Source: Agrobacterium cucumeris (GTDB lineage: Bacteria; Pseudomonadota; Alphaproteobacteria; Rhizobiales; Rhizobiaceae). Taken from it: DNA of 64,000 nucleotides. How positions within the stretch are numbered: position 1 is the stretch's first letter; every line of letters starts with the position of its first letter. This document shows positions 30,192-39,100 of the stretch, piece after piece. The position numbers and the translations under genes are program-made. The stretch is taken from NCBI RefSeq assembly GCF_030036535.1, contig NZ_CP080387.1, forward strand, positions 2,600,501-2,664,500, in the 5' to 3' direction. The notes below the pieces were generated by a model, which was not told the origin of the DNA, made no database searches, and saw only the letters and a program-made list of their open reading frames with translations.

Positions 30192-31462
30192 GGCTTGACC
30201 CAGCTCCATTGCGTCACCGGCATGGCCGGACGCCAGCCGGACATGGAACCGACAGCCGTTACGCGAGAAACCTCCAGCCGGATCATCGAACCACCAAACC
30301 GCGCATTCGCATCCAGCAAGACTGCTTCCATTTCCAGCGTCACCGCATTGGCGACCAGCCGACCGCCGGGTTTCAGCGCCCCCATGGCAGCCTCGAACAC
30401 ACCTGCTTCACTGCCGCCACCACCAACAAAAATAGCATCCGGCGTGGGCAAGCCTTCAAAAGCTGCCGGGGCCACACCGATCATGACCTCCAACCCCGGA
30501 ACACCAAAAGCATCAGCATTGCGGGCGATTCGTTCCGCCCTTTCCGGATGTTGCTCTATGGCGATGGCGCGCAGCGAAGGATGCGACAGCATCCATTCGA
30601 TGCCGATCGAGCCGGAGCCCGCGCCAATGTCCCACAGCAATTCTCCACGCCGGGGCGCCAGCGAGGAGAGCGTCACCGCCCGGATTTCACGTTTGGTGAT
30701 CTGCCCGTCATGTTCGAACAGGCTGTCATCGAGCCCTCGCGTGAACGGCAGGACACGCGCATCCTCATCCGCCACGACATCAATCGCCACCACATTCAGC
30801 GGGTCGATATCATCAAAGGAAAAATCAGCCGCCCGGGCTTGCCGCCGCCTTTCACGCGTTCCGCCCAATGCCTCGAGCAGAATGAATTGCGACCGACCAA
30901 AACCGGACTCGGCCAGTAACCCCGCAATCAAAGCGGGGTCACACTCATCCGAGGTCAGCGCGATGATCCGCGCGCCGGGCTGCAGATGCGGCCGCAAAAG
31001 ATCGATGGAGCGCCCGTGCAGCGAAACGCATTCGGCCGATTGCAGGGCCCAGCCAAGCCGTGCCGCAGCCAGAGAAAAGGCGGAAGGCGAGGGATGGCAG
31101 ACTGTCTCCTCCGATGGAATCCGCCGCAGAAGCGTAACACCGACACCGTAGTAGAACGGATCGCCGGAGGCGAGCACGCACACCCGGCGGCCACGCAATG
31201 CGAGAACACCGCTCATCTCCACATCGAACGGCACCGGCCACGGGCGCGCCTCGCCCTGAATGGCCGCAGCCGCCAATTCCAGATGGCGTTTGCCACCAAA
31301 AACCACCTCCGCCGCTTCGATCGCCAGAAGTGCATTTTTGCCGAGCCCATCAAGTCCGTCTTCGCCTATGCCGACGATGGAAAGCCACGGCTCTTTTTTC
31401 TTTTCTGCGGCAGCGCTCTTTTCAGTAGAAGAGCTGGCCGTTCCGGAATATTCAGACGTCAT
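30185..31462 (-). CDS. cobL: Precorrin-6Y C5,15-methyltransferase (decarboxylating)
   Basis: A 425-residue two-domain enzyme that methylates C5 and C15 and decarboxylates the acetate on C12. The N-terminal tetrapyrrole methylase domain (CbiE-like) begins WLSIVGIGEDGLDGLG. The C-terminal Rossmann methyltransferase (CbiT-like) has LLWDIGAGSGSIGIEWM near residue 270. The first 25 residues are polar and low in complexity. GGAG lies 7 bases before the ATG at 31462. This ATG overlaps the cobK ATG on the other strand in the sequence CATG. Confidence 0.94.
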   Translation of the reverse strand: MTSEYSGTASSSTEKSAAAEKKKEPWLSIVGIGEDGLDGLGKNALLAIEAAEVVFGGKRHLELAAAAIQGEARPWPVPFDVEMSGVLALRGRRVCVLASGDPFYYGVGVTLLRRIPSEETVCHPSPSAFSLAAARLGWALQSAECVSLHGRSIDLLRPHLQPGARIIALTSDECDPALIAGLLAESGFGRSQFILLEALGGTRERRRQARAADFSFDDIDPLNVVAIDVVADEDARVLPFTRGLDDSLFEHDGQITKREIRAVTLSSLAPRRGELLWDIGAGSGSIGIEWMLSHPSLRAIAIEQHPERAERIARNADAFGVPGLEVMIGVAPAAFEGLPTPDAIFVGGGGSEAGVFEAAMGALKPGGRLVANAVTLEMEAVLLDANARFGGSMIRLEVSRVTAVGSMSGWRPAMPVTQWSWVKPW

Positions 31463-32243
31463 GACACGCTCCATACTCATCCTTGGCGGTACGGCGGATG
31501 CCCGCATTCTGGCCGGCAGGCTGGCAGAGGACTCCGGCTACCGAATTCTGCTGTCCATGGCGGGCCGCACGCTCTCGCCGGTCGAACAACCGGTACCGAT
31601 GCGCAGCGGCGGTTTTGGCGGCGCGGCGGGGCTGGCGGATTTCATCCGCTCCGAGGGCTTCGATATTCTGGTTGATGCCACCCATCCCTATGCGGCGAGA
31701 ATTTCCGTCAACGCGGTCGAAGCGGCAAGGCTGGCCGACATTCCTCTCGTCGCGCTTTCGCGCCCCGCCTGGCAGCAGCAGCCGGGTGACAGGTGGCAGA
31801 GCGTCGAAACCGTCGAACAGGCCGTTAACGTGCTCGGAGATGAAAGCAGGCGTGTATTTCTGGCTCTCGGCCGGCAGGAGCTTCTTCCCTTCGAAGCCGC
31901 ACCCCGGCACAATTATCTCATCCGCAGCGTCGACCCCGTGGAGCCACCGCTGAACGTACGGGATGCGCGCTACATCACCGCGCGCGGCCCCTTTGCACTG
32001 GATGACGAAATCCGCATGCTGGAGGACAACCGCATCGAGACGGTGGTTTCCAAGAATTCCGGTGGCAGCGCCAGTTACGGCAAGATCGAAGCGGCGAGAC
32101 GGCTTGGCCTGCCGGTCATCATGATCGAGCGGCCGCAACCTCTCGGCAACGCGCCCCTGAAGGGCGCGACGGTGCCGGACATAGCGTCTGCACTCACCGC
32201 CATCTGCCATCAGCTCTCCCTTTTCGAAAACCGCGGCGAATAA
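31461..32243 (+). CDS. cobK: Precorrin-6A reductase
   Basis: A 260-residue NADPH-dependent enzyme that reduces precorrin-6A to precorrin-6B. ILILGGTADARILAGRL at the start, DATHPYAARISVNA near residue 73 and TVVSKNSGGSASYGKIEAA near residue 195 are its signature blocks. It lies on the plus strand among minus-strand cob genes. Its start shares CATG with cobL, its end overlaps cobJ by 34 bases, and no clear ribosome site precedes it. Any promoter must lie inside cobL. Confidence 0.94.
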   Translation: MTRSILILGGTADARILAGRLAEDSGYRILLSMAGRTLSPVEQPVPMRSGGFGGAAGLADFIRSEGFDILVDATHPYAARISVNAVEAARLADIPLVALSRPAWQQQPGDRWQSVETVEQAVNVLGDESRRVFLALGRQELLPFEAAPRHNYLIRSVDPVEPPLNVRDARYITARGPFALDDEIRMLEDNRIETVVSKNSGGSASYGKIEAARRLGLPVIMIERPQPLGNAPLKGATVPDIASALTAICHQLSLFENRGE

Positions 32244-32971
32244 ACGATCGGTTCCTTGCCGGAACGCTTGATCAGACGGGTTTCCACCGAACCGACGACG
32301 ATGCAGGTGGCCATATCAGCCATATCGCTCGATGCTTCCGACAGGGGCACGACCCGAATGCGCTCATCCGCCCGGCCTGCGGCGCGACCGAAAATCACCG
32401 GCACCGAGCCGGGCAGATGGGCACGCAAAAGATCAAAAGCAGTGCCGAGCTGGTGCGGCCGAGCCTTGCTGACCGGGTTGTAAAAAGCCATCACGAAACC
32501 GGCTTCCGCCGCCGCGATCAGCCGCTTTTCAATGATGCCCCAGGGCTTGAGATTATCCGACAGCGAAATGGCGCAGAAATCATGGCCTAGCGGCGCGCCA
32601 GCCTTTGCGGCAACCGCCAGCATGGCGGTCACACCCGGTACGACAGAAAAATCGATGTCACGCCATTCGGCCGGGCCATTTTCAATCGCCTCGCAAATGG
32701 CCGCTGCCATGGCGAAAACGCCGGGATCGCCACCGGAAACCACGCAGACCTTGCCGCCTTCGGCCGCAAGCCGCAGCGCCTGTTCGGCACGGGAAATTTC
32801 TTCACGATTGTCGGAGGCATGGCGGCGCTGGTGAGGACCAAGCGACAGGCGGTCAAGATAAGGGATATAACCGAAGAAATCTTCCGAAACCTCGACGGCA
32901 GCTAGCGCTTCCGGCGTTACCTGCGCTGCACTGCCGGGCCCGAGGCCGACGACGACGAGCCTTCCGGTCAT
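32210..32971 (-). CDS. cobJ: Precorrin-3B C17-methyltransferase
   Basis: A 253-residue enzyme that methylates C17 and contracts the ring of precorrin-3B to give precorrin-4. VVGLGPGSAAQVTPEA, VCVVSGGDPGVFAMA and FSVVPGVTAMLAVAA are typical. It is the single-domain form, not fused to CbiG or CobG. It overlaps cobI by four bases at the start and the convergent cobK at the end. Confidence 0.95.
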   Translation of the reverse strand: MTGRLVVVGLGPGSAAQVTPEALAAVEVSEDFFGYIPYLDRLSLGPHQRRHASDNREEISRAEQALRLAAEGGKVCVVSGGDPGVFAMAAAICEAIENGPAEWRDIDFSVVPGVTAMLAVAAKAGAPLGHDFCAISLSDNLKPWGIIEKRLIAAAEAGFVMAFYNPVSKARPHQLGTAFDLLRAHLPGSVPVIFGRAAGRADERIRVVPLSEASSDMADMATCIVVGSVETRLIKRSGKEPIVYSPRFSKRES

Positions 32972-33735
32972 GGCTTTTCACCTGTCGAGGGTCTGGTTTT
33001 CCAGCCGGGAACCAGAACCAGCGAAAAATAGGGGGCCGGCGATGCGTCACGCTCGATAAGCGGCACCGCATGGCTGTTTGCCATGGTGCCGCGTTCCACA
33101 TAAAGCGCCTCGCTGAGCTTGCCGGCCTTTTCCAGCGCCCGGCGGATTTTCGGCAGGTTGCGCCCGACTTTCATGATCACGGCTCCATCCGTGCCGGAAA
33201 GACGTTCCGCGAGAATATCTTCCGCCAGCGTTCCGGGAAGCACGCTCAATATGTCGTCGCCCTGCACCAGCGGCAGCCCGGCCATGGACCAGCAGCCGGA
33301 CATGGCAGTGATACCCGCAACCACCTCTGTATAATAGGACGGCGAAAGCCGCAGATGAAGGTGCATGTAGGAGCCGTAAAACAGCGGATCGCCTTCCGAA
33401 AGCACGGCCACATTGCGCCCGGCCTCGAGATGGGCGGCGATGTCTTTCGCCGACTGATCAAAGAATGCGGCAATCGCGCCGCGATAATCCTCGCCGTTCT
33501 TGTCGCTTTCGACGGTCACCGGATAGACCAGCGGCATTTCCAGCGTGCCGGGGCGGATGAAGGCTTCGACAATGCCACGACCATTGCCGCTGCCACCCTT
33601 CTTGCAGAAGAAGGCAAGCACATCGGCATTTTCAATGGCGCGCACCGCTTTCAGCGTCAGAAGCTCCGGATCGCCCGGCCCGGTGCCGACACCGACCAGT
33701 TTACCTTTGGCATGTTCAAAAAGAGCCGCACTCAC
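32968..33735 (-). CDS. cobI: Precorrin-2 C20-methyltransferase
   Basis: A 255-residue SAM-dependent enzyme that makes precorrin-3A. GVGTGPGDPELLTLKA, VLSEGDPLFYGSYM and VVAGITAMSGC are the family motifs. Its start overlaps the cobH stop and its stop overlaps the cobJ start, each as ATGA, in the coupled series cobG-H-I-J. Confidence 0.95.
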   Translation of the reverse strand: MSAALFEHAKGKLVGVGTGPGDPELLTLKAVRAIENADVLAFFCKKGGSGNGRGIVEAFIRPGTLEMPLVYPVTVESDKNGEDYRGAIAAFFDQSAKDIAAHLEAGRNVAVLSEGDPLFYGSYMHLHLRLSPSYYTEVVAGITAMSGCWSMAGLPLVQGDDILSVLPGTLAEDILAERLSGTDGAVIMKVGRNLPKIRRALEKAGKLSEALYVERGTMANSHAVPLIERDASPAPYFSLVLVPGWKTRPSTGEKP

Positions 33736-34364
33736 AGGCCTGCCCTCGCAACCGCATTGATGGCAGCGGCCGTCATGGCCGAACCGCCCATGCGCCCCTT
33801 GACGATGGCATAGGGAATGCCGAGCGCACTTGCCTCCAGCGCATCCTTCGATTCCGCCGCGCCGACGAAGCCAACGGGCATGCCAATGATGGCGGCAGGA
33901 CGCGGCGCACCCTTTTCCAGCATCTCGAGAAGATAAAACAGCGCCGTCGGCGCGTTGCCGATGGCCACCAGAGCGCCCTCCAGATGATCCGCCCAGAGAT
34001 CGAGTGCGGCGGCAGAACGCGTATTGCCGATCTTTTTCGCAAGCTCCGGTGTGCGTGGATCACGCAACGTGCAGATGACGGCATTGTCAGCCGGAAGCCG
34101 GGCGTGGGTCACACCATGGGCAACCATTTGCGCGTCGCAGAGGATGGGCTTTCCGGCCAGTAACGCACCCCGCGCAGCGGCAACGAAGTCAGCCGAGAAA
34201 CGGAAATGGCTGGCCGCTTCCACCTGCCCGCAAGCGTGGATCATGCGAATGGCGATATCCGCCTGCTCTTCGGTAAAGGCGGATAAATCCGCTTCTTCAC
34301 GGATAATGGCGAAGGAGCGCTCGTAGATCGCATTGCCATCGCGAATATAGTCATAGTCGGTCAT
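33732..34364 (-). CDS. cobH: Precorrin-8X methylmutase
   Basis: A 210-residue enzyme that moves a methyl group from C11 to C12 to give hydrogenobyrinic acid, without cofactors. The catalytic histidine is in AIRMIHACGQVEAA near residue 43, and IGMPVGFVGAAESK near residue 150 is the second conserved block. Length equals the family norm. It is coupled to cobG and cobI by four-base overlaps. Confidence 0.96.
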   Translation of the reverse strand: MTDYDYIRDGNAIYERSFAIIREEADLSAFTEEQADIAIRMIHACGQVEAASHFRFSADFVAAARGALLAGKPILCDAQMVAHGVTHARLPADNAVICTLRDPRTPELAKKIGNTRSAAALDLWADHLEGALVAIGNAPTALFYLLEMLEKGAPRPAAIIGMPVGFVGAAESKDALEASALGIPYAIVKGRMGGSAMTAAAINAVARAGL

Positions 34365-35722
34365 CGGTCATCCTGTCGAAGCGCCGCACCAATCACTTGC
34401 CCGCCAAGACGGGCGAGCAGGGTGGCGGCGTTTTCACCGGGCTTATGTTCTTTTTCGTAAAGACGGGCAAGCCGCGAAAGCGCCGTCCTCTGCTGTGCGA
34501 AAGGTAAAATCCCGTCAGGCAGGTCGCCGGCGCGGCCGGAAAAGGAAAAGGCAAGACCATCGGCCGTGCCGCAAAAGGCCAGAAGCGACGGGGCAGGGTG
34601 CGCACAACCTTTGCCACAGCCGGAAATATGCAGCGTGAAAGAACCGTCGAGCAATGAAGCGCATTCCCGGGAAGCAAAAGCGGCCAGCTCATGGGTGGGA
34701 AGAAAGGCCGATGCACAGCCCGGCGCGCCGGGACAGACGGCGATGGAAGATCGCGCATCGCCGGGCTCGGTAACGAAACCACATGCCCCTGCAGCCTCAA
34801 GCAACGCATCGCAGGCGGATTTCGATCCGAAAAATAGCATGCTGTGGTTTGGTGATGGCCGCAAGGCCTTGATGCCGAGCATATCTGCCTCCTGGCAGAG
34901 GCGCGATAAACCAGAGCCTCGAACCTGTCCGAAGGCAGGCGCGGCACCGGCGGCAAAAAGACCCATGCCCACCGCCATCAATCCCAGCGGCAAAGAAGGT
35001 GCCCGGACGGCCCCGCTCTTTATCACCCGATCCAGCAGCCGATCACCACAAACCGATTTGATGATCGAAGCGTCCAGATCGCGGCCACGGGCGAGCGGCC
35101 CCTTGCCGGCGAGATAAAGGAGAAGCGACAGAACCACATCCGCCGCCGAGTCCGTCTCGACCAATCCCGCATTCAGCGCCTTGCTCTCCGGCCCGCCAAC
35201 AAGCAATTGCCAGAAAGTCTGGCTGCCCAGCCGGATTGCTTTCAGGCGAATATCTGCGAGTAATTCCCCCATGGAGAGATATCCGCCGCCATCGATGACG
35301 ATGGAAAGCTTGGCGGCGAGCTTTTCATGAAGAGCGAGCCGGTCGGCCTCTTTCCGAATCTGGTCGGCAAGAAAACACCCATCGGCGATTTCCGCATCGT
35401 CCCGGCCGGCAAGAGGCGAAGTCTCGACCGCCAGTCCTTCGCGCAGCGGCAGGCCAAGCGCCAGAACATCCTTTTCCAAGGCGCATGCGCTTTCCGGCGT
35501 CAGGCCACGGAACTGGAGACTGCCGCGTGCGGTGATGTCGAGCAGCCCATTGCCATGCCGCTCGGCGAGATCGCAAAGCACCACCATCGCACGGGGCGAT
35601 ATATCCGCCTCGAAAGCTACTCGCGACAGAAAACCATCGCCGGTCCGCATGGGTGCTGAGAGCGCCGGGCAAAGACCGCGGCGACCGAATGGCTGAACGG
35701 GATCGGCAGCAGCAGCCATCAT
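34361..35722 (-). CDS. cobG: Precorrin-3B synthase (monooxygenase), 4Fe-4S/sirohaem-reductase-like
   Basis: A 453-residue oxygen-dependent enzyme that hydroxylates C20 of precorrin-3A and forms the gamma-lactone needed for ring contraction. It has the nitrite/sulfite reductase ferredoxin-like repeats (DGFLSRVAFEADISPRAM) and cluster cysteines in CPGAPGC and SGCGKGC. The presence of CobG marks the aerobic route. The start overlaps cobN as ATGA. Confidence 0.94.
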   Translation of the reverse strand: MMAAAADPVQPFGRRGLCPALSAPMRTGDGFLSRVAFEADISPRAMVVLCDLAERHGNGLLDITARGSLQFRGLTPESACALEKDVLALGLPLREGLAVETSPLAGRDDAEIADGCFLADQIRKEADRLALHEKLAAKLSIVIDGGGYLSMGELLADIRLKAIRLGSQTFWQLLVGGPESKALNAGLVETDSAADVVLSLLLYLAGKGPLARGRDLDASIIKSVCGDRLLDRVIKSGAVRAPSLPLGLMAVGMGLFAAGAAPAFGQVRGSGLSRLCQEADMLGIKALRPSPNHSMLFFGSKSACDALLEAAGACGFVTEPGDARSSIAVCPGAPGCASAFLPTHELAAFASRECASLLDGSFTLHISGCGKGCAHPAPSLLAFCGTADGLAFSFSGRAGDLPDGILPFAQQRTALSRLARLYEKEHKPGENAATLLARLGGQVIGAALRQDDR

Positions 35723-38700
35723 GCGCCCACCCTTTCGGAACGGGGCATGATCAGCATTTCAAGCTCTGCATCCACCGCATTTCGCCGGCTGTGCCACAGG
35801 CCGCGACGGCGAGCGGACAGGAAACGTTCGGCCATCACCTGTGCTGCCTTCGGATTTTCCCGCAGGATGAAATCGCGCACCTCCTCGTTGCCGAAATAGG
35901 CATCATAAAGCGCCTCGATCAGCGAGGAGGAAACCACATGGGTGGTTTCGGCAAAGCCAACGAGCCTATCCACCGTTTCGGCAAATTCCGCCGCTCCGCG
36001 TGGGCCATGCCGCATCTGGCCGGCAATGAAGCGCGGATTGACGGCGCGTGCGCGCACTACCCGCGTCAGCGCCTGCGTCATCGACCTTGCACGCGGGCGG
36101 GCCGGATCGGTCGTATCCAGCGCCACAATATCGGCTACCCCACCCAATGCTGCCTTCGCAGCAGAAAAGCCGCCGATGAAGGCCACATCGGAAGAACCAT
36201 CCAGAAGATCACGGCCGGGGTCGTCGCCGGTATGGACAAGGAGATCGGCCCGACGCACCAGCTCCACAAAACCGGCATCTTCAAAAATCTCCAGCCCGTC
36301 AGCACCGCCGAAAGCATGGCTTGCCGCATCGAGATAGGCCTGCCCCAGCTCCTCGCGTTCGTCCCATTTTCCGCTAGCGAGTTTTTCTTCGATACCTGCG
36401 CCATAGGTGCCAGGCGCGGAGCCGAAGATGCGCGCCGGAATATGCCCGAGCGCGGCCGCCTCTTCCGCCAGCGGATTGTCGCCCGGCGCTTCATCCCGCC
36501 GCGCCACGGCCTTGGCAGCCGCATCAAGCAGCGCGATCAGTGCCGGGAACATGTCGCGAAACAGGCCGGAGATGCGAAAGGTGACATCGACCCGCGGTCG
36601 CCCGAAGCTCGCCGGCGGCAGAACCTCGATGCCGGTAACGCGGCCGGTCGCCGGGTCATGGATCGGCCTTGCACCCATCAGATGCAGCGCCTGCGCCACA
36701 TCCTCACCGCCATTGCGGAGACTCGCGCTGCCCCAGAGATCAAAAACCAGATGTTTCGGCCAGTCGCCATGGCTTTGCAGATGATGGCGCAGCACCTCCT
36801 CACCCGCCATGCGGCCGAGCTCGAAGGCCGTGGGCGTAGGCATGGTGCGCGGATCGGCGGCATAAAGATTACGGCCGGTGGGCAGCACGTCGAGCCTTCC
36901 GCGCGCGGGTGCGCCGGAAGGGCCGGGGGGAATGTGACAACCGTCGAGCGCGGCAAGCAGTGCGGCTTTTTCCGCCTTCGCGCTTTCAAGCCTCAACGGA
37001 TCGGCCTCGCCTTCCGGGTGCCGGCCGAAAATATGCTGGCCATCCTTGATGGCGAAATCCTTGAGGTCGCAGAGAAAGGCGTCGATGCGCGACAAAGCCG
37101 CATCGGCATCGTCCTTCACACCCACGCCTGCTTCTGCCGCAAGCCCGGTTTCCAGCGCCTTTTCAACGATCAGTTTCGCCAGCCGATCGCGGCGGCGGCG
37201 ATCCAGCCCATCAGCCTGCGCATATTCGTCAACCAGTTGTTCCAGCGCCGATTGTTCCGGCGAGAGCCCGGCATTGACCAGCACCGGCGGAACATGGCCG
37301 ATGGTTACGGCCGCAATCCGCCGTTTTGCCACCGCCGCCTCGCCGGGATTGGAGACGATAAAGGGATAGACCACCGGCAGCGGACCGGTGACGATTTCCG
37401 GAAAGCAATCGCGCGAAAGCGCCACCGTCTTGCCCGGCAGCCATTCCAGCGTGCCATGCGCGCCGACATGCACGATGGCGTGTGCAGCCGCTACCCGCTG
37501 CATCCATGTGCCGAAGGCGACAAGCGCGTGACGCGGCGGCAGGGCAGGATCGTGGTAATCCACCCGCCGATCCTCATTGCGACCCCGATCCGGCGCAAGC
37601 GCCACGAACACATTGCCAAAGCGGGCAACGCGAAAGCGGAATGCGCCATCAACAAGCACATCGTCACTTTCCGCAGTTCCCCATGTTGCATTCAGGGCAG
37701 TTGCGGCAGCGGCCGGCAATGCGGTCAGGAAATCGCGATAGTCGGAAAGAACGACCGTCGCTTCCTGCTGTTCAACGCAGTCGAGTAGCGCCCGCGCCGT
37801 GTCTGGAATATCCGACACCGCATATCCCGCATCGGCAAGATCGCGCAGCATTTCAAGCACGCTTTGCGGCACATCCAGACCGACGGCATAACCCGTGCGC
37901 CCCGGTGCCGCACCCGGATAATCCGGCATCAGAATGACGATACGGCGATCCTGCGGCGGAGCCTGTTTCAATCGCAGAAACGCCCCGATGCGGTTCGACA
38001 CCTGTTCAATACGATTCGCTTCCGGCACATTCAGGAGGCTGGCACCGCCATCCGCCCGCGCCTGCTTGAACGAAATCGCACCGGCGAGAATCCGGCCATC
38101 CAGTTCCGGCAGAACCACATGCATAGCAAGATCAGAGGGGTTGAGGCCACGCGCATTTTCCGCCCAGCCATCACGCCGGGTGGTCGCCATCACCACCTGA
38201 AAAACAGGGACACCGAGGCGGTCGAACAGCGTCCGTCCGTCCTCATCCGTCTGGCTGGCAAAAGCGGTGGCAGCAATGATGGCGGCAGGCTGCAGGTCAG
38301 GCAACACGCTTTCGAGAAAACGGATCGCCTCCCCGTCCTTCAGACCGCTGACGAAAATCGGCAATGGCACAAAACCGCGCCCGGAAAGCGCATGGAAGAG
38401 CGCATCCACAGGTGCTGCATCAGCCGCCAGCAACATCGAGCGGTAAAAGAGAATGGGCAGTATGGCTGCATCGGCTGGAAAACCGGCAATGGCTTCCGCT
38501 TGACTGACGACACCCTGTCCGGGCCGGTAAAATCCGGCCTTCGGCAGAGGCTCGGCCTCAATATCCGGCCACACGCCATCCTTTGCCAGAGCCGCAAGAC
38601 CAGTTGCAAGGCTGCCCATATTCGCCCTTCCCCCTTCACGGAAAAAGGAAAGGGCAGAGGCCAGTATCTGCCTGTCCACGGTCGAGGCCGCTTCGAGCTT

Positions 38701-39069
38701 TTCGTCCCTGTCGCTGCACTCGCCCGGTAATAGCAGAAGCTTGATGCCGCGCCGTCGGGCCATCATGGTAAGCTGATCGACGCCGTAGCGCCATCGATCA
38801 GCTCCACCGAGAATCCGGATAAGGATAACACGGGCATGCTCCGCCGTCTTTTCGATCCACAGATCGACCGACATGGGGTGCCGAAGCTCGGAGAGGTTGG
38901 CGGCGGAGAGCGACGGGAGCGCATCTCCAGCCTGCCGCCACGCCCTTTCCAGCCCGGCAAGATCGCTTGCCGAAAAAGACAGCATCACCACATCCGAACG
39001 GGGCTGGTTGAGATCAACCGGCTCGATCAGATCGTCCAGGGACGAGGATGTGGTGGCGAGAATATGCAT
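35719..39069 (-). CDS. cobN: Cobaltochelatase subunit CobN
   Basis: A 1,116-residue large subunit of the ATP-dependent chelatase that inserts cobalt into hydrogenobyrinic acid a,c-diamide. HVGAHGTLEWLPGK, DLWGSASLRNGGEDVAQAL and RPRVDVTFRISGLFRDMFP are hallmark blocks shared with magnesium chelatase BchH. It is shorter than the roughly 1,275 residues recalled for the Pseudomonas denitrificans protein. The frame is intact with both ends conserved, so this is likely a compact form. CobS and CobT, its AAA+ partners, are not in the window. A long open frame on the opposite strand is a shadow. Confidence 0.95.
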   Translation of the reverse strand: MHILATTSSSLDDLIEPVDLNQPRSDVVMLSFSASDLAGLERAWRQAGDALPSLSAANLSELRHPMSVDLWIEKTAEHARVILIRILGGADRWRYGVDQLTMMARRRGIKLLLLPGECSDRDEKLEAASTVDRQILASALSFFREGGRANMGSLATGLAALAKDGVWPDIEAEPLPKAGFYRPGQGVVSQAEAIAGFPADAAILPILFYRSMLLAADAAPVDALFHALSGRGFVPLPIFVSGLKDGEAIRFLESVLPDLQPAAIIAATAFASQTDEDGRTLFDRLGVPVFQVVMATTRRDGWAENARGLNPSDLAMHVVLPELDGRILAGAISFKQARADGGASLLNVPEANRIEQVSNRIGAFLRLKQAPPQDRRIVILMPDYPGAAPGRTGYAVGLDVPQSVLEMLRDLADAGYAVSDIPDTARALLDCVEQQEATVVLSDYRDFLTALPAAAATALNATWGTAESDDVLVDGAFRFRVARFGNVFVALAPDRGRNEDRRVDYHDPALPPRHALVAFGTWMQRVAAAHAIVHVGAHGTLEWLPGKTVALSRDCFPEIVTGPLPVVYPFIVSNPGEAAVAKRRIAAVTIGHVPPVLVNAGLSPEQSALEQLVDEYAQADGLDRRRRDRLAKLIVEKALETGLAAEAGVGVKDDADAALSRIDAFLCDLKDFAIKDGQHIFGRHPEGEADPLRLESAKAEKAALLAALDGCHIPPGPSGAPARGRLDVLPTGRNLYAADPRTMPTPTAFELGRMAGEEVLRHHLQSHGDWPKHLVFDLWGSASLRNGGEDVAQALHLMGARPIHDPATGRVTGIEVLPPASFGRPRVDVTFRISGLFRDMFPALIALLDAAAKAVARRDEAPGDNPLAEEAAALGHIPARIFGSAPGTYGAGIEEKLASGKWDEREELGQAYLDAASHAFGGADGLEIFEDAGFVELVRRADLLVHTGDDPGRDLLDGSSDVAFIGGFSAAKAALGGVADIVALDTTDPARPRARSMTQALTRVVRARAVNPRFIAGQMRHGPRGAAEFAETVDRLVGFAETTHVVSSSLIEALYDAYFGNEEVRDFILRENPKAAQVMAERFLSARRRGLWHSRRNAVDAELEMLIMPRSERVGA

Positions 39070-39100
39070 CTAAGGCATTCCCAGTAAAAGTCCGTAGCGG

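Noticed and set aside
35653..37788. A 711-codon open frame on the plus strand opposite cobN
   Set aside because: It is antisense to a strongly conserved CobN, its translation has no recognisable motif, and such long shadows are common opposite GC-rich genes.
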